64,000 nucleotides of DNA from Zoogloeaceae bacterium (GCA_024235675.1 JACKLZ010000001.1:558001-622000), one strand, 5' to 3'. Shown: positions 37,704-47,217, counted from the first letter of the stretch. Made by a program: numbers and translations. The notes: a model not told the origin generated them from the letters alone.

Positions 37704-38171
37704 TCAGCGTTTTACCGGAATCGGCATTGCCCGATCAACCGTCACGGCAGTGACCGAATTCTGCGGGCTGCCGGAGATGACCTTGTCGGTGTAGGTCAGG
37801 TAGACCAGCGTGTTGCGACTCACATCGACAATGCGCACCACGTGCAATACCTTGAAAATGATCGATCGCCGCTCACTGAAAGCGTCTTCCTGTCTGGGCA
37901 GCGGCTCATGAAATTTGATCGGGCCGACCTGCCGGCAGGCAATCGATACATCCGACAACTCCTCGGCGACACCAAAGGCGCCCGCGATACCCCCGCGTTC
38001 AGGCTTGGCCACATAACAGGCCACGCCTTCGACCTTGGGGTCATCAAACGCCTCGACCACCAACTTGTGCGAGCCGGTGAGCTTCCACTCGGTGTTGACG
38101 CCGCCGATATCTTCGGCAAACGACGGAGACATCCACAACGCGGATGCGAGCATGAGCAACACGGCTTTCAT
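37704..38171 (-). CDS. creA: CreA family periplasmic protein
   Basis: A protein of 155 residues with a signal peptide (about 1-19, ending PSFAE). The CreA family core is visible: VEAFDDPKVEGVACYVAKPERGG, then DVSIACRQVGPI and LVYLTYTDKVISGSPQNSVTAV. CreA is conserved in Proteobacteria but lacks a defined role. It is just upstream of the nitroreductase gene on the same strand (30-bp gap), so the two may be cotranscribed. Confidence 0.9.
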   Translation of the reverse strand: MKAVLLMLASALWMSPSFAEDIGGVNTEWKLTGSHKLVVEAFDDPKVEGVACYVAKPERGGIAGAFGVAEELSDVSIACRQVGPIKFHEPLPRQEDAFSERRSIIFKVLHVVRIVDVSRNTLVYLTYTDKVISGSPQNSVTAVTVDRAMPIPVKR

Positions 38172-38291
38172 TGGCCAGTCCTTTTCCTAGAAATGAAGCA
38201 TTCAAACATGCACAAGATGGGGGCGCATCGACGACTCTCAAGCTTGAACGCGCCAATTGCCGCCATTGGCCGCTTCGGATAGCCTGATGAT

Positions 38292-40079
38292 ATGACACGA
38301 TCACGCACGCCAACCACCGGTCGACTCACTGTCGACACCCTGCTCACCCGCCTCCTGCAGGCCGGCCAGATCAGCCGCCACGACCACGATGAAACCGTTA
38401 CCGCGCTGCGCATGCGCGGCCGTAACGACCAGCACCCGCTGGCGCAGGTCGGCGAGCGACGACTGACCCGCGCCTGTGCGCCGCACGATACGCTGAGCGT
38501 CGAGTCGCTGACCGAATGGCTGGCGGAGGACGCCGGGCTGACGTACTTCCACATCGATCCGCTGAAGATCGATGTGTCATCGGTGTGTAATCTGGTCTCG
38601 CATGCCTATGCCACGCGCTTCAGGATTTTGCCGGTGGCGATCCGCGACAACGATGTCACTATCGCCACCGCCGAGCCCTACGAGAGCGAGTGGCTCTCGG
38701 TGCTGGAGCAGGCGCTCAAGATCCGCATCCATCGGGTGCTCGCCAACCCGACCGATATCGTGCGCTATCTGGCCGAGTTCTACAGCCTGGCCCGCTCGCT
38801 CAAGCACGCCGTCGCTCAGCACGAAGGCGTGCAGAGCGGGATCGGCAACTTCGAACAACTGGTGCAGCTTGGCTCGCGCAAATCGCTGGACGCCAATGAC
38901 CAGGCGGTCATCCACATCGTCGACTGGCTCCTGCAATACGCCTTTGAGCAGCGCGCCAGCGACATCCACATCGAACCGCGGCGCGAGGTGTGCAATGTGC
39001 GCTTCCGCATCGACGGCGTGATGCACCTCGTCTATCAGACGCCCGTGCCGGTCGCCGCCGCCATCACCAACCGTATCAAGCTGATGGGCCGCATGGACGT
39101 GGTCGAAAAACGCCGCCCGCAGGATGGCCGGATCAAGACGCAATCGGGCAACGGCGAAGAGATCGAACTGCGCCTGTCGACCATGCCGACCGCCTTCGGC
39201 GAAAAGCTGGTGCTGCGCATCTTCAACCCCGACGTGCTGCTCAAGTCATTCAATGAGCTCGGCTTCAGCCAGGGCGAAGGCGTGCGCTGGCGCGAGATGT
39301 TCTCCCAGCCAAACGGCATCATCCTGGTGACCGGGCCGACGGGTTCAGGCAAGACCACCACGCTGTACTCGACGCTCAAGGAACTGGCCACCCCCGAGGT
39401 GAACGTGTGCACCATCGAAGACCCGATCGAGATGGTCTACCCCCATCTCAACCAGATGCAGGTCCAGCACAACATCGGGCTCGACTTCGCCACTGGCGTG
39501 CGCACCCTGCTGCGGCAAGACCCGGACGTGATCATGGTGGGCGAGATCCGCGATCTGGAAACCGCCGAGATGGCTATCCAGTCGGCACTTACCGGGCACC
39601 TGGTGTTGTCGACCCTGCACACCAACGACGCACCATCGGCCATTACCCGTCTGCTCGATCTCGGCGTGCCGCCCTACCTCATCCGTTCGACCCTGCTGGG
39701 CGTGCTGGCGCAACGCCTGGTGCGTACGCTATGCCCGCACTGCCGCAAGCCACACCCGATCGATGAGGTCGACTGGCGCGATCTGGTCGCGCCGTGGAAG
39801 TCCGCACTGCCAACGACGGCCTGTGGCCCGGTGGGATGTCTGGAGTGCCGCATGACCGGCTATCACGGCCGGGTGGGTCTGTATGAACTCATGACGCTCA
39901 CGCCCACGCTGCGCCAGCACATCAGACCGGACATGGATCTGGCGCGCTTCCGTGCCCAGGCGGTGCGCGAGCACATGACGCCGCTGCGCCTGGCGGGTGC
40001 CCGGCAAATCGCGGGCGGCACCACCACCATCGAGGAGATCGCCCGCTCGACCCCGCCGGCCAGCGGCGAAGCGCAATAA
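38292..40079 (+). CDS. GspE/PilB-type secretion ATPase
   Basis: A hexameric ATPase of 595 residues that powers a type II secretion or type IV pilus system. It has an N-terminal T2SSE_N domain (about 65-160) and Walker A GPTGSGKTTTLYS near 350. The Asp box, Walker B (DPDVIMVGEIRDLETA) and His box (GHLVLSTLHTND) follow. A tetracysteine zinc motif (LCPHCRKP...GCLECRMTGYHGR) sits near 480-530. No other secretion genes are adjacent, so it is an orphan here. Its stop abuts the convergent dehydrogenase gene. Confidence 0.9.
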   Translation: MTRSRTPTTGRLTVDTLLTRLLQAGQISRHDHDETVTALRMRGRNDQHPLAQVGERRLTRACAPHDTLSVESLTEWLAEDAGLTYFHIDPLKIDVSSVCNLVSHAYATRFRILPVAIRDNDVTIATAEPYESEWLSVLEQALKIRIHRVLANPTDIVRYLAEFYSLARSLKHAVAQHEGVQSGIGNFEQLVQLGSRKSLDANDQAVIHIVDWLLQYAFEQRASDIHIEPRREVCNVRFRIDGVMHLVYQTPVPVAAAITNRIKLMGRMDVVEKRRPQDGRIKTQSGNGEEIELRLSTMPTAFGEKLVLRIFNPDVLLKSFNELGFSQGEGVRWREMFSQPNGIILVTGPTGSGKTTTLYSTLKELATPEVNVCTIEDPIEMVYPHLNQMQVQHNIGLDFATGVRTLLRQDPDVIMVGEIRDLETAEMAIQSALTGHLVLSTLHTNDAPSAITRLLDLGVPPYLIRSTLLGVLAQRLVRTLCPHCRKPHPIDEVDWRDLVAPWKSALPTTACGPVGCLECRMTGYHGRVGLYELMTLTPTLRQHIRPDMDLARFRAQAVREHMTPLRLAGARQIAGGTTTIEEIARSTPPASGEAQ

Positions 40080-41231
40080 TCAGTTCGCTGGCGCGATGCG
40101 CAGGATGCGCCCCTCGGTTTCGTCCAGCACATACAGCGCACCGTCCGGCCCCTGCCGCACATCGCGAATGCGGTGGCCGATCTCAGTCAGCAGGCGTTCT
40201 TCACTCACTACCTTGTCACCGTTGAGTTCGACACGCAGCAGCATGCCGAACTTCAGCGAGCCGACGAAGAGATTGCCCCGCCAGGCGGGGAATAGATCGC
40301 CGGTATAAAACGCCATGCCCGACGGCGCAATCGACGGCGTCCATTGATGCACCGGGGGCGCCACATCGGCCCGTTGCGTGCCCTCGCCGATGCGCCAGCC
40401 GGTCACGTATTCGCGGCCGTAAGTAATCACTGGCCAGCCGTGATTGGCGCCGGCGCGCGGCACATTGATTTCGTCGCCGCCCTGCGGCCCATGTTCATGC
40501 GTCCACAGCGCCCCGGTGACCGGATGCAAGGCGGCACCCTGCACATTGCGATGCCCGTAAGACCAGATCTCCGGCAGCGCGGTGCTGTGTCCCACAAATG
40601 GATTGTCGGCCGGCACGCTGCCGTCCGGTCGAATCCGAACGATCTTGCCGAGGTGGCTATCGAGCGCCTGGGCGCGATCGCGATCGTGATAGCGCTCGCC
40701 AAGCGTGACGAAGAGATTGCCGCCGGCGCCGAACGCCAGGCGCGAACCAAAATGGTGACGCCCGGGCGGGTCGTCTCGCTGCGCGAAAATGACGGTTACG
40801 TCTTTGAGCCGGGGGGCTGCAGGCGAGAGCACCAGTTGCGCCCGCGCCACGGCGGTTCGCGCGCCGTTCGCGGTCGGCTGGGCGAAACTGAAGTAAATGA
40901 GCCCATCCTGCGCAAACCCCGGACCCAGGATTACATCCAGCAAACCACCCTGCCCCTCGGCATGCACCGTCGGCACCCCGACGATCGGTGTCGAGAGATG
41001 TCCGTCCGCCGAAACCAGGCGCAGACGACCGGGGCGTTCGCTGACCAGCATGCGTCCGTCGGGCAAGAATGCCAGCGACCATGGTGCCGCCAGCCCGGTC
41101 GCAATTGCTGTAACTGCCAGCTTACCCGCTGAGGAATTCAGCTGAACGGTGTCTGCCCGCGCCACTTGGCTCGCAGTCAGCACGACCGCCAGTGCGATGA
41201 GCCAATGAACCAGAAATCGATTGCCCGCCAT
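40080..41231 (-). CDS. PQQ-dependent sugar dehydrogenase (YliI/Asd-like, secreted)
   Basis: A protein of 383 residues with a signal peptide (about 1-25, ending QVARAD) and a six-bladed propeller of the soluble glucose dehydrogenase type. Motifs are GLAAPWSLAFLPDGRMLVSERPGRL, EIWSYGHRNVQG and EHGPQGGDEIN. Homologues such as YliI oxidise aldoses with PQQ. The ATG at 41231 has GGGAGGG upstream. No PQQ synthesis genes are in the window. Confidence 0.88.
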   Translation of the reverse strand: MAGNRFLVHWLIALAVVLTASQVARADTVQLNSSAGKLAVTAIATGLAAPWSLAFLPDGRMLVSERPGRLRLVSADGHLSTPIVGVPTVHAEGQGGLLDVILGPGFAQDGLIYFSFAQPTANGARTAVARAQLVLSPAAPRLKDVTVIFAQRDDPPGRHHFGSRLAFGAGGNLFVTLGERYHDRDRAQALDSHLGKIVRIRPDGSVPADNPFVGHSTALPEIWSYGHRNVQGAALHPVTGALWTHEHGPQGGDEINVPRAGANHGWPVITYGREYVTGWRIGEGTQRADVAPPVHQWTPSIAPSGMAFYTGDLFPAWRGNLFVGSLKFGMLLRVELNGDKVVSEERLLTEIGHRIRDVRQGPDGALYVLDETEGRILRIAPAN

Positions 41232-41284
41232 CGTTTCCCTCCCGTTGAGACGCCGGATCTCAGTATGGCAAGCGAGGGGGAAAT

Positions 41285-42238
41285 TTAGTTCAGCGCTGGG
41301 AGTCTCGGCAGCACGGCGCTGCAGTCGGGAAAATGGCGGCACCCCCAATAATCGCCGTGCGAGCCGGTCGCGGAGACCATCTTCTCACCACACTGAGGGC
41401 AGGTCGGGGTGGTGTACTTCCCCTCGGTGGCGATCGCGTGGAGACGGTCACGTGCTTCGGGCGGCAGGCGCTCGATCATGGCCAGCAGCACACGCCCATC
41501 CACGAGCACAATGCCGTGCTCTCTTCCGAGTGTGCGGGCCTGGGGCGTAAAGCAACCGTTGGTCATCAGGAAACCGCGCTCGATGGCTTCGTGGGTCATG
41601 GCCCCAATCAGCTCGCGCACCGGGGTCACATCAAGATAGGTCACACCACGGCTGCGTACGTGAACCAGTCCGGTGGCCTGCTCCAGCCGGGCTTTGTCCT
41701 GGTACAGAAACACGTCTCGTCCGGCGGCGTGCGGCAGGCAGACGGAGCGATGCGACATCGCCTTCTGGGAATAGTAGGCGACACACAAGGCTTCGAATCG
41801 TTGCCACTCCAGACTCTCCAGCAGACTCAGTGTCCACACGCGGGCAGCCACCGGCACCATGTCGGGATCGAAATCGGACAAGTCAGCGTCACCGATGGCA
41901 GAGGGGTCGAACTCGGTCGGCGCAGAGTGCATCGTCGGCGGCGCCTCACTGGCTTGCATGAGACTGTGCCGGGGTGCCTGCGCACGGCGCTTGTCGCCCA
42001 GCGATCCGCCCTTCCGGGCCGAACTGCGCCAGTGCGATGCCAGAACGACACCCCCCAGCACCACGGACACCAGCAGGGCCGCTGCCGGCACAATCGAAGT
42101 GGCACCGCTTTGCGATAAATCTCGCTGCCACAGGGCAAGCGCTGCGAGCACAAGCAAGAGCAGCACAAGCACCCATGTCGTCCGCGCTTTTCGCGGCGTG
42201 CCGGGCGTTTCGCGCCGCCGTACTTTTGCGTGATTCAT
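41285..42238 (-). CDS. Membrane protein with degenerate Mrr-like domain and C4 zinc finger
   Basis: A protein of 317 residues. Two membrane segments (about 21-40 and 48-67) precede a restriction-endonuclease-like Mrr domain (about 140-270) and a topoisomerase-type C4 zinc finger near the end (CPQCGEKMVSATGSHGDYWG, then CRHFPDC). The Mrr domain keeps GRDVFLY and the helix VRELIGAMTHEAIERGFLMTNG. Where QxK of the nuclease core is expected it reads VHVRS, so nuclease activity is doubtful. The start MNHAKVRRRE at 42238 has GGGAG at good spacing. Confidence 0.82.
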   Translation of the reverse strand: MNHAKVRRRETPGTPRKARTTWVLVLLLLVLAALALWQRDLSQSGATSIVPAAALLVSVVLGGVVLASHWRSSARKGGSLGDKRRAQAPRHSLMQASEAPPTMHSAPTEFDPSAIGDADLSDFDPDMVPVAARVWTLSLLESLEWQRFEALCVAYYSQKAMSHRSVCLPHAAGRDVFLYQDKARLEQATGLVHVRSRGVTYLDVTPVRELIGAMTHEAIERGFLMTNGCFTPQARTLGREHGIVLVDGRVLLAMIERLPPEARDRLHAIATEGKYTTPTCPQCGEKMVSATGSHGDYWGCRHFPDCSAVLPRLPALN

Positions 42239-42442
42239 GTGCTCTCCCATGGCATGGCCATGACCGACGTCTCCGCCTCGATGCAGGGCGGAAAATACCG
42301 ATTTTGGCATAGCACCACGTATCCAACAAACAGCACTTGCTGATGTCATTCGCTTGCCCGGCGTGTGACGCGCAACATTGCGCCGCCCGACCGGGCAGGC
42401 GACAATCTCCGACCTTGAGCCTGGCTGGAGCCCCCTTTAAAG

Positions 42443-43111
42443 ATGAAGCTGATCGTCGCCATTTTGTCGCTTGTCGTGCTGGCCATTCTGGCCCCTTTGG
42501 CCTTCATGCCGTCGGCCGATGACATCCACCGCCAGCAATCAGCGCTGCCCTGGCAAATCGACGTCGATACGCAAGGACTCAGCCGGGTATTCGGCCTGAC
42601 ACTGGAGCAAAGTACGCTCGGCGAAGCGCGCGAGCGCTTTGGCCCGGACCTGACGGTGGCCATCGTCACCGCGCCGGGCGAAGCGGGTGCACTCGAAGCC
42701 TATCTGGGCAGCGCGCAACTGGGTTTCGTTACCGGCAAGCTTGTCTTGACGATCGCGGTGTCGGCCGACGAGCTTGACGGCATGCGTCAGCGCGCGGCCA
42801 AGACCGAATACATGGAATCAACAACCCGCAAGGCCACACTCAGCCCGGCTGACCTCGCCACGGCCATGACGCGCCCGATCGATAGCATCGTCTTCATCCC
42901 CTCGGTCAACCTGGACGAAGAGGCCGTGATCTCGCGTTTTGGCCCGCCCGCCGAGCGGATTGTCACCAATGCACACCAGACCCACCTGCTCTACCCCGAC
43001 AAAGGGCTGGATCTCATTCTCGATGCGGACGGCAAGGAAATTCTGCAATACGTCGCACCGCGGAATTTCGAGCGCGTGCGCACCCCCTTGCAAAAAACGG
43101 TCGCTCAATAG
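42443..43111 (+). CDS. Membrane-anchored hypothetical protein
   Basis: A protein of 222 residues with one N-terminal hydrophobic segment (about 1-22, LIVAILSLVVLAILAPLAF). It is either an uncleaved anchor or a signal peptide. A conserved-looking domain follows (DVDTQGLSRVFGLTLEQSTLGEARERFG). No known family is recognised. The start has AAAG/TTTAAAG but no strong Shine-Dalgarno. Its end overlaps convergent slyX by 7 bp. Confidence 0.68.
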   Translation: MKLIVAILSLVVLAILAPLAFMPSADDIHRQQSALPWQIDVDTQGLSRVFGLTLEQSTLGEARERFGPDLTVAIVTAPGEAGALEAYLGSAQLGFVTGKLVLTIAVSADELDGMRQRAAKTEYMESTTRKATLSPADLATAMTRPIDSIVFIPSVNLDEEAVISRFGPPAERIVTNAHQTHLLYPDKGLDLILDADGKEILQYVAPRNFERVRTPLQKTVAQ

Positions 43112-43305
43112 TGCGGCGGCACCTCATCTTCGGGCCGCCCCGCTCCACCGGGCTGCGCGGAATGAAGCTGGCGTTTGAGATCCAGCACCTGCGATTGCAA
43201 TAAGGCGATGGCCTCCTGCTGTCGGAACAGCGTCATGTTCAGGCCGTCGAGCAAGTCCTCGGCCGCCATGAGCTTGCACTCCAGCGCATCCAGTCGTGAT
43301 TCCAT
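43105..43305 (-). CDS. slyX: SlyX family protein
   Basis: A coiled-coil protein of 66 residues of the SlyX family: MESRLDALECKLMAAEDLLDGLN, then FRQQEAIALLQSQV. The C-terminal PPHY is the typical family end. AGGAG lies six bases before the ATG at 43305. The function of SlyX is not established. Confidence 0.9.
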   Translation of the reverse strand: MESRLDALECKLMAAEDLLDGLNMTLFRQQEAIALLQSQVLDLKRQLHSAQPGGAGRPEDEVPPHY

Positions 43306-43447
43306 CGATTTCTCCTGATTCGGGCTGCCGGCATTGTACGCATTCGCCACTGTCTGTCGGCATCTGTGCGGAAATCCTCACCCGGTCAGCTTGACTGCAT
43401 TCTAATTGCATTAAAATGGCGAGCACTGTCGATAAGCCCCGTATATC

Positions 43448-44788
43448 ATGACGCGATACAAACTCGTTTTTTCAGGCGACATTCTGCCCGGCCACGACCC
43501 TGAGGTCGTCAAAGCTCAATTGGCCGCAATGCTGAAAGTCACGCCCGAGCAGACACCCCGCCTGTTTTCCGGCAAGCGCGTCACGCTCCGGAAGGATCTG
43601 GACGCTGACAAGGCGCAAGCCTATCGCCGAAAGCTCTCTGCCATGGGCATTGGCATCCGGGTCGAGGCCGATCTCCCCGAACCGGTGGTCGAACCATCAC
43701 CTGATCCTGCGCCAGCAACAAAGTCGCCTGTCGCCGAACACCCGACACCGCCTCCTTCATCGCAGGCGCCGGCAACCGTGCTGGATCTGGTGCCGACCAA
43801 CGACACGCCCGCCGGTGACATGGACTGTCCCGAATGCGGCCATCGCCAGCCGCGGCGCACACTCTGCCTGAATTGCGGTTGCGATATGCCGCGCGTGCTG
43901 GCGGCCCGTGAGCATCAGGCGCACGAAACACAAGCCGGCGTGTCGACCGTCCAGCACAGCTCCCTGCGGGTTCATACCGGTAACGCCTCCTTGGCCGACA
44001 CCGAAGCGACGCGTCTGTTTGGTACCGATTTCGGCGGGCGTATCGGCCGGCGCTCTTACCTTGCCGGCAGCATGCTCCTGACCAGCCTGCTGCTATGGAT
44101 CACGATCATCGGCATTCGCATGGAGAGTCTGTTGATCCTGGGCTTGTGTGCGGTGATCGCCGTGTTCTTCGGCGCGCGCCTGAGCATTTTGCGCTGCCAC
44201 GATTTCGACTGGCGTGGCTGGTGGGTGCTGATTACCGCGATTCCCTACGTTGGTGGTCTGTTCAGTCTGTTGCTGATGTTCTTGCCCGGCAGCAAGGACG
44301 AAAACAACTTTGGCGCCCGGCCGACACCCACAAGCTGGATCGCCACCATCGGCTCAATGGTGTTTGTCGTCGCGTCGTTCAGTATCGCTTTCAATTTCTT
44401 CGCGAAGGACATCCTCGACACAGCAACGCGCTACAACAACACATCCAGCTTCACAGGCGACGCGGCGACCGGCGGAATGCAAATGGCGGGCTTGCGCAAC
44501 TACGACCCCGAGCGCGACCGGATCACCATGTATTCGCTCACCACTTGCGGCTATTGCGACAAGAAGCGCGCGCTGTTTGACGACCTCGGCGTACGCTACC
44601 ACGAAGTCTTCATCGACACCGATGCCTCGGCGCAACGGCTGATGTGGTCCAAGCTGCGCGCCAGCGGCTGGCGCGATGGGGGTGTGGGCACACCGACGCT
44701 TGAGGTCAATGGCGTGATGCTGCCGAACAACCCCTCGCTGGAACAGATGAGCGAGCATTTTTACGGGCGTCGCCGGCAGGCGAGCTGA
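43448..44788 (+). CDS. Zinc-ribbon/DUF805/glutaredoxin fusion protein
   Basis: A protein of 446 residues with four parts. The N-terminal domain (1-75, YKLVFSGDILPGHDPEVVKAQL) is common before zinc ribbons. The ribbon (about 122-145) reads CPECGHRQPRRTLCLNCGC. A DUF805-like membrane domain (about 195-325, FGGRIGRRSYLAGSM and LRCHDFDWRGWWVL) has about four helices. A cytoplasmic glutaredoxin domain (about 360-440) has active-site CGYC and TPTLEVNG. The combination suggests a membrane-tethered thiol redox protein, but the partner is unknown. It converges with the LysR gene. Confidence 0.86.
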   Translation: MTRYKLVFSGDILPGHDPEVVKAQLAAMLKVTPEQTPRLFSGKRVTLRKDLDADKAQAYRRKLSAMGIGIRVEADLPEPVVEPSPDPAPATKSPVAEHPTPPPSSQAPATVLDLVPTNDTPAGDMDCPECGHRQPRRTLCLNCGCDMPRVLAAREHQAHETQAGVSTVQHSSLRVHTGNASLADTEATRLFGTDFGGRIGRRSYLAGSMLLTSLLLWITIIGIRMESLLILGLCAVIAVFFGARLSILRCHDFDWRGWWVLITAIPYVGGLFSLLLMFLPGSKDENNFGARPTPTSWIATIGSMVFVVASFSIAFNFFAKDILDTATRYNNTSSFTGDAATGGMQMAGLRNYDPERDRITMYSLTTCGYCDKKRALFDDLGVRYHEVFIDTDASAQRLMWSKLRASGWRDGGVGTPTLEVNGVMLPNNPSLEQMSEHFYGRRRQAS

Positions 44789-44795
44789 GTACGGT

Positions 44796-45731
44796 TCAGA
44801 TCTCCGCCATCAACCATTGCCGAAACTGCGCAATCGCGGGTCGATCGGCCGTTGTTTCCGGCGAGACCAGGTAGTAGGCGTAGCGCGACGGAATGGCCAG
44901 GTCAAATGGGCGGGCCAGGCGCCCTGCGTCGATGTCCCGCTGCACCATCGGATAGAGTCCGAGCATTACGCCAAAGCCGTCCATGGCCGCTTCTAGCGCG
45001 AGGCTCGAATTCGAAAAATGCGGCCCGCGACTCGGGTCGACGCCGCTCACTTTCGCTGCCCGCAACCAGTCCTGCCAACTGACCCGCTCGGAGCGCCCCG
45101 CCGCCGTATCGTCATGCAGCAGGGTGTGAAAGCTCAGGTCCGACGCCTTCTTGAGGCGACGCTTGCCTTTGAGCAGATCGGGGTGGCACACCGGCACATA
45201 GGACACCTCCATCACCAGATCCGTCCGCATGCCCGGATAGGCGCCTCGGCCAAACCGGATCTCCACGTCAATGTCACCCTCGCGCAGGGCGACCAGATCC
45301 GACTCCACGCCTTCGAGATCGGGGGCGTCGACCGTAGTGGCCTCGGTGCCGAGTACCAGATCAATATCAGGATGGGCTTCGGTGAAGCGTTGCATGCGAT
45401 GCACCAGCCAGCGCACGGCAAAAGCCGGTGGAACGGTGATCCGTAAATTCCGTGATGGGGATTGCAACACCACCTTTTCAACCGCCGCCGCCAGCTGGGC
45501 CAGCCCTTCACTCACCTGTGGCAGCATGCGCTCGCCGGCCTCGGTCAGCGCCAGCGCGCGGGTCAGGCGGTAAAAAAGCGGCACGCCGAGATGCGCCTCC
45601 AGTGCCTTGATCTGCTGACTGACGGCGGCAGGCGTCACATGCAACTCTTCGGCCGCCTGCTTGAAGCTCAGATGCCGGGCCGCTGTTTCGAAAACGCGCA
45701 GCGATTGGAGCGGTGGCATGGATCGGGACAT
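44796..45731 (-). CDS. LysR-family regulator, GcvA-like
   Basis: A LysR-type regulator of 311 residues. The N-terminal winged helix-turn-helix (RVFETAARHLSFKQAAEELHVTPAAVSQQIKALEAHLG) and the substrate domain resemble the GcvA group (RNLRITVPPAFAVRWLVHRMQRF). GcvA-like proteins regulate many pathways besides glycine cleavage. It is divergent from a small gene at 45862, a usual arrangement for a LysR target. Confidence 0.88.
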   Translation of the reverse strand: MSRSMPPLQSLRVFETAARHLSFKQAAEELHVTPAAVSQQIKALEAHLGVPLFYRLTRALALTEAGERMLPQVSEGLAQLAAAVEKVVLQSPSRNLRITVPPAFAVRWLVHRMQRFTEAHPDIDLVLGTEATTVDAPDLEGVESDLVALREGDIDVEIRFGRGAYPGMRTDLVMEVSYVPVCHPDLLKGKRRLKKASDLSFHTLLHDDTAAGRSERVSWQDWLRAAKVSGVDPSRGPHFSNSSLALEAAMDGFGVMLGLYPMVQRDIDAGRLARPFDLAIPSRYAYYLVSPETTADRPAIAQFRQWLMAEI

Positions 45732-45861
45732 GGCTACAGTTTAGACAAACTTAACCGTCACATCACAAACAATCGTTTGTTGCACTGCACAACGCTGCGT
45801 AGAGTACGTTTCATCGTCTGCAACCGACACAGAACGGAAGACGCAACTGGAGCAGCAAAAA

Positions 45862-46047
45862 ATGAAACGCACCGCCAACCCCGGCAGTTCGAGCAGCAAC
45901 AAGATCACTTCACAGCAGTACATCGCGATGGCTCACGAACTGCGCAGCGCAAGCTTCGCAAAATACATCGACGTCACCGTCAGCCGCATCAGCGGTCGCA
46001 TCGCCCGCGCCGTCCAGTGGCTGAACAGCCACCCGGCGTTTTCCTGA
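45862..46047 (+). CDS. Small conserved-looking hypothetical protein
   Basis: A protein of 61 residues: basic start MKRTANPGSSSSNK, then a helical segment (QYIAMAHELRSASFAKYI) and a tail AVQWLNSHPAFS. A GGAGCAGC Shine-Dalgarno-like run lies about 10 bp upstream. It is divergent from the GcvA-like gene with 130 bp between starts and may be its target. The family is not recognised. Confidence 0.5.
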   Translation: MKRTANPGSSSSNKITSQQYIAMAHELRSASFAKYIDVTVSRISGRIARAVQWLNSHPAFS

Positions 46048-46063
46048 TCCTGCGCGCAGCGAC

Positions 46064-47197
46064 TCAGTCGCTCAGCAGATCGCGCAATACCGGTTGCAGC
46101 ATGGCGGCGCCAAGCCGCTTGCTGCGCTCGCCGTTCCAGCCGACCCGGGCATCAGGCAGCAAACGGTTGTCCTTGAACGGCATTTCGAGCGTGAGCGACA
46201 AACAGCCGAACCGATGCGCAACCCATTTGCTGGCCAGGGTCAGCATCTCCTCGCCAAAGCGGTCAGGCGTGTAGCCAACGTCGGTCTGGAAGTCCGGACT
46301 CGCCTCGGCCAGCGCCGACAAAAACACCGCTTGGCGCGCCGCCATGTTTTGCGGCACGCCGGGCACCATCTGCGATCCATCAATAAAGACGTAAGGTAGC
46401 GACTCATCCCCGTGAATATCGAGGAAAAGCGCGCAGCCGGTCGCCTCCATGTGCTCGCGCACGCATAGCACTTCGGGGCTGCGTGCGGCCGTGGGTGCCA
46501 TCCATTCGCGGTTGAGGTTCGCCCCCGCGGCATTGGTACGCAGATTGCCGCGCGCCGCACCGTCCGGATTCATGTTCGGCACGACATACAGACAAGCACG
46601 CTCACGCAGCCTGCGCGCCAGCGGATCGGCGCCGTCGAGCAATCGCGTCAGCAAGCCCTCGACAAACCATTCAGCCATGGTCTCGCCAGGATGCTGCCGG
46701 GCGATGATCCAGACCGGCTTGCGCTCGGGCAAGGGCTCACCGACGACCACACAATCGACGCTTCGGCCATCCACCGTCGCCCCAAGGGTTTGCACTCGCG
46801 CATGCGGCGACATCTGTGCCTGCCCAAGCAAATCGAGATGGCGATCGTGCGAATACGGCTCGAAGTAAGCGTAGTAGATATTGCTGTGCTCGGGCGTGTG
46901 CTCGATGATCAGGCGACCGTTCTCAAAGCGCGTGCCCGGTACCCGAAACCACTCACGGCGATCGTAAGACGCCACCGCGTGGTAGTCCGGCCAACCGTCG
47001 GGATACGCCGCTTCGGCGGTGTTTTCGAACACCATGCGCAGCGGCACGCCGGCCACGTCATGGACCCGAAAGTGAAACCACTGGCAGAAACTCGCCGCGT
47101 TGTCCGGGCGCAAGCGCAAGCGGATCGCCGCCGGCGACTCGGCGCTCACCACCTCAATGCTGCCGCTATCGAAACCCTGGCTAATGTGTACGGCCAC
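46064..47197 (-). CDS. M14 zinc carboxypeptidase (cytosolic CCP-like)
   Basis: A protein of 377 residues. The N-terminal beta-sandwich domain (1-125, AVHISQGFDSGSIEVVSAESP) is typical of the cytosolic carboxypeptidase (M14B/Nna1-like) group. The peptidase domain has zinc ligands in ARQHPGETMAEW and FLDIHGDES and a catalytic Glu in LTLEMPFKDN. The GTG at 47197 with GGGAG upstream is preferred. An in-frame ATG upstream would overlap yaaA. Bacterial CCPs may remove C-terminal glutamates, but the substrate here is unknown. Confidence 0.88.
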   Translation of the reverse strand: MAVHISQGFDSGSIEVVSAESPAAIRLRLRPDNAASFCQWFHFRVHDVAGVPLRMVFENTAEAAYPDGWPDYHAVASYDRREWFRVPGTRFENGRLIIEHTPEHSNIYYAYFEPYSHDRHLDLLGQAQMSPHARVQTLGATVDGRSVDCVVVGEPLPERKPVWIIARQHPGETMAEWFVEGLLTRLLDGADPLARRLRERACLYVVPNMNPDGAARGNLRTNAAGANLNREWMAPTAARSPEVLCVREHMEATGCALFLDIHGDESLPYVFIDGSQMVPGVPQNMAARQAVFLSALAEASPDFQTDVGYTPDRFGEEMLTLASKWVAHRFGCLSLTLEMPFKDNRLLPDARVGWNGERSKRLGAAMLQPVLRDLLSD

Positions 47198-47217
47198 GTC
47201 CTGTCTCCCGCCGATTA

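Noticed and set aside
42238..42349. Longer N-terminus for the Mrr-like protein
   Set aside because: The upstream extension has no ribosome site, while ATG 42238 has GGGAG at correct spacing and places the membrane helices normally.
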